Shown piece by piece: positions 1-6,721 of a DNA stretch of 32,463 nucleotides. The translations under genes were made by a program, and so were the position numbers. Source of the stretch: Corallococcus carmarthensis (lineage in GTDB: Bacteria > Myxococcota > Myxococcia > Myxococcales > Myxococcaceae); contig NZ_RAWE01000102.1 of assembly GCF_003611695.1 (NCBI RefSeq), positions 1-32,463 on the forward strand, written 5' to 3'. How positions within the stretch are numbered: the first letter of the stretch is position 1; each line of letters opens with the position of its first letter. Under the pieces are notes generated by a model, which was not told the DNA's origin, ran no database searches, and saw nothing but the letters and a program-made list of their open reading frames with translations.

Positions 1-594
1 AGCTGCGGCTCGGGCAGCTTGAGGTTTCTTTGTATATGTCGCTACTTCTTGGCCGGGACCGGAGGAGGGCCGGGTCCCAAGTGGCGGGGGCGCCTGTTGC
101 GAGAGAAGAGCCCCTGCGACCAGCGCGGAGGCTTCCGGCAAGGCGCCGTCGGCCCGGACTACGAGTTGGCGCGCTTCCAGGTGGCGGGCCCGGCCTCCGT
201 GCCGCTGGCGGAGGCGTCCTTCCCGGAGGGGACTTCCGCCTATGGGGAGGTGATTCTCAACTGGGACGCAGTGCGGCTGAGTGGCATGCGCCAGCGACAC
301 CTCTTCCTCTCCCTTGGCGTGGAGGCCTTCTCCTGGGGCCGGGTGGACGTGGACGGGCGGGTGGAGGCGCAGCTCTTCCACCGGGACTTGAGCCTGGGTG
401 TCGGTGGGCTGGCGACGGCCATGAGCCAGCCGGGAGCGCGCTACCTCGTCTCGGGGGAGGCCCGATGGCGTTTCCTGGGAGGCAACCTCTACGCGCTGGG
501 GCAGGGCGGCACGCTGTTGTTTCCCATGCCGGAGGGGACGCTGCGGCCGGGGGCCTTCGCGGCCGTGGGGTTGGGGGTGGACAATGCGCGCTGA
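1..594 (+). CDS. Barrel-like protein, SitB-position accessory gene (5' end outside window)
   Basis: This reading frame is open from the first base, so the gene probably begins upstream; the first possible start inside the window is a TTG at 19. The visible 190 or so residues have alternating hydrophobic, Gly-rich strands in the second half (about residues 75-190), as in a small outer-membrane beta-barrel. No catalytic motif is seen. It overlaps the downstream lipoprotein gene by 11 bases, so the two are co-translated. In Myxococcus the sitBAI operons carry an accessory protein (SitB), a lipoprotein toxin (SitA) and an immunity protein (SitI); the order here fits, but I assign the SitB position from context only. 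The N-terminal 40 residues, rich in Gly, Arg and Cys, look less like coding sequence than the rest. Confidence 0.6.
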   Translation, partial: SCGSGSLRFLCICRYFLAGTGGGPGPKWRGRLLREKSPCDQRGGFRQGAVGPDYELARFQVAGPASVPLAEASFPEGTSAYGEVILNWDAVRLSGMRQRHLFLSLGVEAFSWGRVDVDGRVEAQLFHRDLSLGVGGLATAMSQPGARYLVSGEARWRFLGGNLYALGQGGTLLFPMPEGTLRPGAFAAVGLGVDNAR

Positions 595-2782
595 GCGACT
601 GCCTCGCGCCGGAGCGGGCCTGGTGCTGGCCCTCGCGCTCTTGGCGTCGGGGTGTGCCTCGTTACCCTCACGGGCGGGCCCTGGGGGCACCCTGGCTGCT
701 GTCTCGGGCTCGACGCCCATGGCGGCCTTGGGGCGGAGTGCCGTCGCGAGTCTCCCCGAGGACGACGCCCACGAGGACTTCGACGACGAGCAGTCCGCAG
801 CCGGACCGCTTCTGCACCGCCGCCGGGCCACGCCGTCTCCCCCGAATCCCGGTGGAGGTGAGACGACACCCCTGCGTGTGGTGGGCGCCCTGGCAGGCGT
901 GTGCGGGGAAGTTCCCTCGGGCTGGCCGCGCCTGGACTCGGAGGACGAGGTACTGGCTCCCTTCCTGGAATGCACCACACCAGCGGCCTTTTTGGCCTTG
1001 CAGCGTCGGGCGGACATGCCCCGGCTGGTGGAGGCCCTCTCGAATTGGAGCGCCGTCCGGCTGGGCTCCCTGGGACCCCTGGAGGCCGAGGCTGCCCGCG
1101 TCCTTCTCAGGAAGCGCGCGGCCTTCCTTGCCACCGCCGTCGAGAAGCACGGCCTGGCCAAGGCGGAAGTCTTCGCCCTCTTCGTCCTGCACACCACCCA
1201 TGACGACGAGGTGCGGCAGTTGCTGCGCCTGTTGGCCGAGGACAAACTGCTGAGGCGTGCGCTGGGGGCCATGGAGGTGGTGCGCCAGGAACTGAAGCAG
1301 CGGGGCATGGCCCTCACCGACTTCCCGGAGCGGGACTTCCGCGCTGGTGACATCGCACGCGGGCTGGGACGGGCCGCGGATGACGTCGCGGCCTCCATTC
1401 CTCTCGTTGGAGGAAGCCGGAGCATCGATGCGTCCGCGCTGCCCGCGCAGCTTCCACCGCCCTATCAGGAAGCGTACCGGGAGGTGGAGAACGCCCAGTT
1501 CCTCGGGGCCTTCGCACCGGGCAATGTGGCCCTGGCGTCCTTCGACTACCTCACCTTCGGCGTGCCGCTGGGTTTCTACCACCTGGTGGCGGGGACGGCG
1601 CAGGGCGGGGCTTCCCTCGCCAAGGGGGAGTACGAGGAGGCCACGCGGCAGTTGGCGCCCGCGGCCCTCATGGTGGGCCTGTACGCGGGAGGAAAGGGGG
1701 CGCGTGCATTCCGTGAAGCCGGCCTCTCCAGGCAGGAGGGGGCACGGCTCCAGGCCGTCGTGTCTCGGGTGGAGTCGCTGAAGGCGGTGCTGGAGAGGTT
1801 GGAGGCGCAGATTGGGGAGAGCGGCGTGGGAGAACTGGCCCGCTACCTCCAACAGAGCGGGGAGTCGGCCCGTCTGGTGGCGGAGTGGGGCGAAGCCGGC
1901 GCGCTGGCTCTTCACGAGGCGCGAGGCAACGTCGCTCAAGCACAGGCCACATTGGCGGTGCGGTACCGCGAGCCCCCGAGTGCCACGTCAACCAGCGGTG
2001 CCTCCGGGAGAAGGAGCGGTACGCGGCCCCCGGTGCACCCCGAGGCGGTCGGAATCCCCGCTGAGGTGGCGGAGGCGAAGTTCAAGCAGTTGGAGGCGGA
2101 GTTCCCAGGGGAGCGCCTGTCGATGAACGTGGTGGAGTTGGCGAGGCACCGCCGGGCACTGCTGAAGGCAGCTCCTTCCGAGGTCAAGGCGGATCCGTTC
2201 TGGTCCGACTATGTGTCGTACCTGGAGTCAAGGGCCGCCGAAATCAAGTTGGGGACTGCGGAGAAGGGGCCCCTGAAGTGGGCCGGCTACCAACTCCTTC
2301 GTGACCGGTACGCTCGAGGCTTGGCATTCGAGAAGGAGATGGTCGGCATCCTCGAAGCGGATGCGGCCTTGCCGCGGGCGAAGCGGCGCTGGCTCAGGGA
2401 CTTCGACCAGCCGCGCATCGAGACGCATGTGGGCGTGGCGAAGGCGGACCTTCGCTTCGCGGATGTGCTCGTCATCGAAGAGGGGCCCGCTGCTGGCGCG
2501 ACGCCCCGCGTGGAGACGTTCAGCTTCAAGAGTCGGGACCTCTCACGAATGGAAGCGGGTGTGCTCGAAGGGCAGATGACCACAGACGCAAGCAACGCTC
2601 TGAGGTATTACGGTGAGACGCTGAGCATCCGGCGGCCTGGCATGCAGATGGAGGCAAGAGTTCAGAGGATTCGCCTGGTCTATGAAGGTGGAGAATTCAA
2701 ACCCAGAGACAGTAGAGTCTTGGGGCAGGCGTTGAATGGCACGCGTGATGCGGTTCAGGGAGTCGAGGTGATGTTTCAATGA
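584..2782 (+). CDS. SitA-like lipoprotein polymorphic toxin with putative REase-fold nuclease tip
   Basis: A 732-residue lipoprotein. Residues 1-24 form a signal peptide ending in a lipobox (L-A-S-G-C, Cys24). A long helical middle follows, with a small hydrophobic segment near residues 325-375 (Phe-Gly-Val-Pro-Leu-Gly and Ala-Leu-Met-Val-Gly-Leu patterns) and a Ser/Thr/Arg/Pro-rich linker near 465-485. The last 240 residues are the variable tip. Around 580-655 it shows a Glu in an N-terminal helix, an Asp in a strand (RFAD) and a later F-S-F-K strand, the spacing expected of a restriction-endonuclease-like nuclease, although Ser occupies the usual second acidic position. SitA proteins are known to pass between myxobacterial kin by TraAB-mediated outer-membrane exchange and to kill cells lacking the cognate immunity. 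The stop overlaps the immunity start by four bases. Nuclease activity is inferred, and other toxin folds are possible. Confidence 0.75.
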   Translation: MRAERLPRAGAGLVLALALLASGCASLPSRAGPGGTLAAVSGSTPMAALGRSAVASLPEDDAHEDFDDEQSAAGPLLHRRRATPSPPNPGGGETTPLRVVGALAGVCGEVPSGWPRLDSEDEVLAPFLECTTPAAFLALQRRADMPRLVEALSNWSAVRLGSLGPLEAEAARVLLRKRAAFLATAVEKHGLAKAEVFALFVLHTTHDDEVRQLLRLLAEDKLLRRALGAMEVVRQELKQRGMALTDFPERDFRAGDIARGLGRAADDVAASIPLVGGSRSIDASALPAQLPPPYQEAYREVENAQFLGAFAPGNVALASFDYLTFGVPLGFYHLVAGTAQGGASLAKGEYEEATRQLAPAALMVGLYAGGKGARAFREAGLSRQEGARLQAVVSRVESLKAVLERLEAQIGESGVGELARYLQQSGESARLVAEWGEAGALALHEARGNVAQAQATLAVRYREPPSATSTSGASGRRSGTRPPVHPEAVGIPAEVAEAKFKQLEAEFPGERLSMNVVELARHRRALLKAAPSEVKADPFWSDYVSYLESRAAEIKLGTAEKGPLKWAGYQLLRDRYARGLAFEKEMVGILEADAALPRAKRRWLRDFDQPRIETHVGVAKADLRFADVLVIEEGPAAGATPRVETFSFKSRDLSRMEAGVLEGQMTTDASNALRYYGETLSIRRPGMQMEARVQRIRLVYEGGEFKPRDSRVLGQALNGTRDAVQGVEVMFQ

Positions 2783-4113
2783 GGCATCTCAATCTGTGGG
2801 AGTCGAGGGCGGCAGACTGCCTCATGCTTTCATTTGAGGCGACCTTTGATGGTGTGGCTCCAATTGAAGATGAGCTGGGGCTCATATTCGACAGCTTGGA
2901 GGAGGGGGCGGGCGAGTGGATGCCAGATGTTGTTGCGGGGAAGTATGAAAGAAAGTATTCCAGGGGGGCTGTCTGGAAGGCTTTTGAGGAAAAGCGCAGT
3001 GAGAGGACTGCGACCGTTGGTTTTTATCGGACGCAAGTCCCTGCGCTAGATATGACGCTTAGGATTCGGTTTCCTCCGCTGCCTTCTGGGCTTGGTGTAT
3101 CGGTCTACATTAACTCCCTCTCGCTTTTTGCGGCGGAGGCGGTGTGTGGTCGATTCGTAGAAATGGTTCGTGCGTGGGCATTGCGCTACCCGACTGCCTA
3201 CGCATCGGCTCACAGTATGGCCGATGATCAGTTGTCTGGTGCTCCCAGCTTTGGCCGAGATGATGAGACCGCCCATAGAGATGGGTTCGATAAGGTCTAT
3301 GACCTATATTGGCTCAACGTCTTCGGCCCCAAGCTCGTGGAGTCCGTAGGCCGCGAGCGGATGCTCTCGACGCCTGCGCACCTCGTGGAGGAACTTCCCA
3401 ACGGCTCCGTCCTGCTGGTGCTGCGTCCAACTGCTGCGGACTTTGCGAGTGACGAGGCTCGCGCGGCCCAGGCCCGTGCGCATGTCCACCTGCGGCCGGA
3501 CCTCGACTTCGATACGGTGCTTCGCACGCTGAGGGAGCGCAGCACCGCGCTCGCCCCTGTAGAGCCGCGCTTCCACCCTGACGTGGCGCCCTTCCTCTCG
3601 CGGATGCCGGACGAGTTCGCCATCAGCGAGCGGCAGCAGAAGATTGCCGAACTCAACGCTTTCCGGCCACCCGAGCCGGAGGAGTGGCTCCCGGCCGCCC
3701 TTCCCTCGGACGTGGAAAATCGGGAGCGCGTCCTCACTTCCTACGGAGACTTGTCCGAAGGCCTCGTGGCAGCGCTGCACACCAAGGTGCCTTCCATTAT
3801 GGACGAGACGGCCGAGTCTCTCACGGACTTGGACTTCTACTTCTGGAGGGAGAACTTCCCGGAGCGGTACACGCGCGAACTCATCGACAGTCACACTGCT
3901 CCGGCCCTGGGGGCCTACCTGGGAGGCATTTTGGTGCGGCGCTTGGGCGGGACGTGGGTTCTGCGGGCAAAGATGGAGGAGTCCCAGGTGCGCGTCGGTA
4001 AGCGCGTCTGGCTGCCCTTCCTCCGCGCCCGCCGGTACATGCAGTCCCGCCAGTCGCTGCTGGAATACTCGCTCACCCAGTTCATCTATGAGGCGGAGCG
4101 GTACCGGCCCTGA
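2779..4113 (+). CDS. Imm52-family immunity protein (SitI-like)
   Basis: A 444-residue soluble protein with no signal peptide, so it should act in the cytoplasm against the toxin encoded just upstream; the ATGA overlap means coupled translation and matched expression. The segment near residues 175-215 (Y-W-L-N-V-F-G-P-K-L-V-E, then E-E-L-P-N-G-S-V-L-L-V) is typical of the Imm52 proteins common in Myxococcaceae. The last 120 residues (LGAYLGG, VWLPFLRA and SRQSLLEYSL stretches) are a conserved tail domain. Base use changes inside the gene: 2821-2880 is 50% GC and 2941-3000 is 47%, while 3481-3540 is 67%. The specificity-bearing N-terminal part therefore looks recently exchanged onto a resident C-terminal part. 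Family assignment is from recalled pattern, not a search. Confidence 0.75.
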   Translation: MRHLNLWESRAADCLMLSFEATFDGVAPIEDELGLIFDSLEEGAGEWMPDVVAGKYERKYSRGAVWKAFEEKRSERTATVGFYRTQVPALDMTLRIRFPPLPSGLGVSVYINSLSLFAAEAVCGRFVEMVRAWALRYPTAYASAHSMADDQLSGAPSFGRDDETAHRDGFDKVYDLYWLNVFGPKLVESVGRERMLSTPAHLVEELPNGSVLLVLRPTAADFASDEARAAQARAHVHLRPDLDFDTVLRTLRERSTALAPVEPRFHPDVAPFLSRMPDEFAISERQQKIAELNAFRPPEPEEWLPAALPSDVENRERVLTSYGDLSEGLVAALHTKVPSIMDETAESLTDLDFYFWRENFPERYTRELIDSHTAPALGAYLGGILVRRLGGTWVLRAKMEESQVRVGKRVWLPFLRARRYMQSRQSLLEYSLTQFIYEAERYRP

Positions 4114-4154
4114 CTGCGGCGGCGGCTGGGCGAGGCATGTGGGGTGGGGCCGAG

Positions 4155-4305
4155 GCAGAAGTTGGAGGAGCCAGGGCGCGCGTCGGCAGGCGTCTCTGGC
4201 GGCTCCTTCCTTCCTTGCTCGCCGGGACACGCAGTCACGCCAGTCGGTGCTGGACTACTCGCTCATCTAATCCATCTGGAAGGTGGAGCGGCATCGCTCC
4301 TGCTG
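4155..4305 (+). pseudogene. Decayed duplicate of an immunity-gene 3' end
   Basis: Base-by-base comparison shows this stretch follows the 3' end of the preceding immunity gene (about 3969-4118): shared blocks include GGAGGAG, CGCGCGTCGG against GCGCGTCGG, CAGTC-CGCCAGTCG-TGCTGGA-TACTCGCTCA, and GTGGAGCGGCA against GCGGAGCGGTA. Small indels break the frame. In the best frame a peptide R-D-T-Q-S-R-Q-S-V-L-D-Y-S-L-I is followed at once by TAA (4268-4270), about 16 codons before the intact gene ends. It is the remnant of a second, displaced immunity gene, as expected where toxin/immunity cassettes are replaced by recombination. Confidence 0.75.
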
Positions 4306-4740
4306 GGAGCGACGCTGCCCGCCTGCGTGCCAGGCCGTGTTGACTGGCGTGTGTGGCGCGGTGGTGCTTGAACGAGGATTCCGGTGGCTGAGAGGCCGAG
4401 TTTCTGAACTTTGGCGCTGTCGTCGGCACTAGGGACGCGGCATGGCCGGCGCGCCTTGTCGCCGACCGCACCGTCACAGCGTGGAAGCGCGGTCCCACGC
4501 GCACCAAGGGCACGCAACTCTTCGACCCGTTGATACTGGCGCCGGATTTCTAAGACGGAGTCTTGGCGCTTAAGGCCGTCGCCGGCGCCGGGCCCCTGGC
4601 TGAGCGCCCCCTCCAGGCGTCGGCCGGCGTCGGGACGTGGGCCGACCAGCGCCGGGCGTGGGGTTGCGTCCGCTAGTCGCCTGAAAATCCACGGGATTTG
4701 TGGCATGACACTGCGTGACCATACTTGATGTTCCGCGACG
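4306..4740. other. Gene-free stretch between toxin locus and defence operon
   Basis: No complete gene is recognised. One frame (4449-4554) reads a plausible C-terminal peptide (A-W-K-R-G-P-T-R-T-K-G-T-Q-L-F) ending in TAA at 4551-4553, perhaps the end of another lost gene, but I cannot place it in a family. No tRNA, inverted terminal repeat or integrase was found here. Confidence 0.5.
4698..4725 (+). promoter_or_regulatory. Candidate promoter of the defence operon with overlapping inverted repeat
   Basis: TTGTGG (4698-4703) and CATACT (4720-4725) are separated by 16 bases and resemble sigma-70 -35 and -10 boxes. Transcription would begin only about 8 bases before the ATG at 4741, which has no clear Shine-Dalgarno sequence, so the message could be nearly leaderless. 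An inverted repeat AAATCC-ACG-GGATTT at 4685-4699 overlaps the -35 box and could be an operator. Assigned by eye only. Confidence 0.35.
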
Positions 4741-5082
4741 ATGAGCGATAGTCTGCACCCAATAGAGACGAGCGAGACGCATGGTTACGATGTGCAACCT
4801 GTACATCCGAGCAGCGTGATGCCGATCGAGATCGAAGGCGTCGAGTACTTCACCGCGACCGACATCCAGAGGGATGTCGGCGTCGTTCGGCAGACGTTGT
4901 GGCGGTGGCGAAGGGCCCGGGTCATTCCGCAGGGACTGCGCTACCGGAACAAGGCGATCGTCTTCACGCGCGCGGAGGTGGACACCATTCGCGAGTACTC
5001 GAACCGTCTCGAGCCCGCAGACTCGCCCCCGCTTCGTCGACAAGGCGGCGCCTCAACTGCGGCGCCGAAGGGGGTCGCATGA
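4741..5082 (+). CDS. Small MerR/excisionase-type HTH protein, first gene of the defence operon
   Basis: A 113-residue protein. Residues about 36-58 (Y-F-T-A-T-D-I then G-V-V-R-Q-T-L-W-R-W-R) match the helix-turn-helix of MerR/HTH_17 proteins. A short wing (R-Y-R-N-K-A-I-V-F-T) and a helix holding E-V-D-T-I-R-E-Y follow. There is no effector-binding or dimerisation domain of full-length MerR size. Residues 1-30 and the tail from about 92 look disordered. It ends 34 bases before the GHKL ATPase gene and has the same strand, so it is likely the operon's own regulator, or a DNA-targeting subunit. The start is uncertain: ATG codons at 4783 and 4822 are in frame and would still keep the HTH. I see no Shine-Dalgarno sequence before 4741. 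Confidence 0.7.
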   Translation: MSDSLHPIETSETHGYDVQPVHPSSVMPIEIEGVEYFTATDIQRDVGVVRQTLWRWRRARVIPQGLRYRNKAIVFTRAEVDTIREYSNRLEPADSPPLRRQGGASTAAPKGVA

Positions 5083-5116
5083 TGCCACTGAAGGTCTCTG
5101 GGCAGCGAGTGGCGCT

Positions 5117-6721
5117 ATGACGAGGGCAGCACACGAAACGAGACGCGAGGACTGCTCGATCATCGCGCTGGATAAGTTCATCCAAGCGACGCGGGACTCG
5201 GGCTACAAGGGCACCGCCAGCGCCATCTCGGAACTCGTCGACAACTCGATCCAGGCGGGCGCGACGCGCATCGCGCTCTCCGTCGAGGCCAAGGCCAGCG
5301 ACGACGAGGAGAAGGCGATCGAGATCTCCGTGCTCGACAACGGCTGCGGGATGGACCCAACAACGTTGCGCCAAGCGCTCCGCTTCGGCGGCAGCACCCG
5401 CTTCGGTGATCGTCGAGGGCTCGGCCGGTACGGCATGGGGCTCCCGAACGCGTCGCTGAGCCAAGCGCGTCGGGTCACCATCTACACGTGGCAGCCCGGC
5501 GCGACGAACGGCAAAAGCAGAGCACCGCGAGGACGCCTTGTGTCACCGTGCGTGCACTCGTCCTACTTGGACGTCGACGAGATCGTGCGCGGCGAGATGG
5601 TGGAGGTCCCTGCTCCCGAAATCGTGAAGGCGCCGTCGTCCTCGTGCACCGGGAACTCCGGCACCCTCGTTTGCTGGTCGCAGTGTGACAGGCTCGACAA
5701 CCGGCGCGTTTCAACGATCGTGCGAAAGCTCGAGGTGGAACTCGGGCGGCGGTTTCGGCACTTCATCTGGAAGGGCCTCCACATCACGGTCAACGGGGAC
5801 ACGCTGGAGGCTTTCGACCCGCTCTACCTCAACCCGGAGGCCGAGATTTCGGGCGCGCAGCTCTTCGGCGAGGAGATGCGCTTCGAGGTCCGCGCCGACC
5901 CGGTCGACTCACGGAAGACGGGGTGGGTGCGGGTCCGGTTCACGGAACTGCCCGTCCACGCGTGGCACAAACTCTCCAACGAGGAGAAGCGTCGCATCGG
6001 ACTGTCTAAGGGCGCTGGCGTCTCCATCGTGCGCGGCGGTCGCGAGGTGGACTACGGCTGGTTCTTCATGGGGAGCAAGCATCGCGAGAACTACGACGAC
6101 TGGTGGCGCTGTGAGATCCAGTTCGATCCCATCCTCGATGAGGCGTTCGGCATCACCCACACCAAGCAGCAGGCTCGGCCGCAGGCGCACCTCATGGAGG
6201 CGCTCACGCCGGACTTGGAGGCGACCGCGCGCGCGCTCAGCGGCCGCGCGCGCAAGGCGCACATGGCAGTGAAGGCGAGCGATCGATTCTCCGAGGCGGA
6301 GCGCATCGCCAACGAGCGTGACCACCTCCTCCGTCCGCTGCCTCGCAGCGCCGATCCTACGGCCAAGGCCTTGATGCGAGAGTTGGCGGCGAGCCACCCG
6401 GAACTGCGCGAGCGCGCCGATGAGAAGGACCGGTACAGCATTATCGAGCACGCCGTGAAGGACACGTCGTTCTTCACCCTCGCGCATGACGGGGACCGGC
6501 TCGTCCTCGTACTCAACCCTGACCACCCCTTTTATCGAGAGATCTACAAACCCCTGTCCGAGGGGGAGGCTCCGCGAGATCCACAGCTCCGCGCGAAGCT
6601 TGAGCTGCTCCTCCTCGCGGCGGCGCGAAGTGAGGCGGCCACCCGCGGAAAGGTCCCCGCGCTCGCGAAACATCGGCTCGATTGGAGTAACACCCTGGCC
6701 GCGTTCCTGAACGACAAATGA
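5117..6721 (+). CDS. MORC/MutL-like GHKL ATPase
   Basis: A 534-residue protein with an N-terminal GHKL ATP-binding fold. The N-box is I-S-E-L-V-D-N-S (catalytic Glu39, Mg-binding Asn43), motif G1 is D74-N-G-C-G-M, and the lid/G2 motif is G101-L-G-R-Y-G-M-G. The rest (about 160-370) fits the S5-type transducer that follows the ATPase in MORC and MutL proteins, and the C-terminal 150 residues are helical and charged. Such proteins clamp on DNA by ATP-dependent dimerisation of the N-domain, and prokaryotic MORC-like ATPases are known from restriction-like operons. The frame stays open upstream to 4874, but that part overlaps the previous gene and the first ATG in the frame is 5117. Its stop overlaps the next start (ATGA at 6718). 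It is not part of the described Druantia gene set as I know it. Confidence 0.85.
   Translation: MTRAAHETRREDCSIIALDKFIQATRDSGYKGTASAISELVDNSIQAGATRIALSVEAKASDDEEKAIEISVLDNGCGMDPTTLRQALRFGGSTRFGDRRGLGRYGMGLPNASLSQARRVTIYTWQPGATNGKSRAPRGRLVSPCVHSSYLDVDEIVRGEMVEVPAPEIVKAPSSSCTGNSGTLVCWSQCDRLDNRRVSTIVRKLEVELGRRFRHFIWKGLHITVNGDTLEAFDPLYLNPEAEISGAQLFGEEMRFEVRADPVDSRKTGWVRVRFTELPVHAWHKLSNEEKRRIGLSKGAGVSIVRGGREVDYGWFFMGSKHRENYDDWWRCEIQFDPILDEAFGITHTKQQARPQAHLMEALTPDLEATARALSGRARKAHMAVKASDRFSEAERIANERDHLLRPLPRSADPTAKALMRELAASHPELRERADEKDRYSIIEHAVKDTSFFTLAHDGDRLVLVLNPDHPFYREIYKPLSEGEAPRDPQLRAKLELLLLAAARSEAATRGKVPALAKHRLDWSNTLAAFLNDK

Noticed and set aside
30-1939. Overlapping open frames in the toxin region (30-1253 plus, 668-1939 minus)
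   Set aside because: They overlap the lipoprotein toxin gene, which has a signal peptide, coupled start and coherent sequence. The alternatives are Arg/Pro-rich shadows.
4137-4371. Small open frames downstream of the immunity gene
   Set aside because: They read across the decayed immunity-gene copy in mixed frames, so none is an intact gene.
4874-5116. An N-terminal extension of the GHKL ATPase reaching back to 4874
   Set aside because: It would run almost entirely through the HTH gene in another frame and is Arg-rich shadow sequence. The ATPase domain starts shortly after the ATG at 5117.
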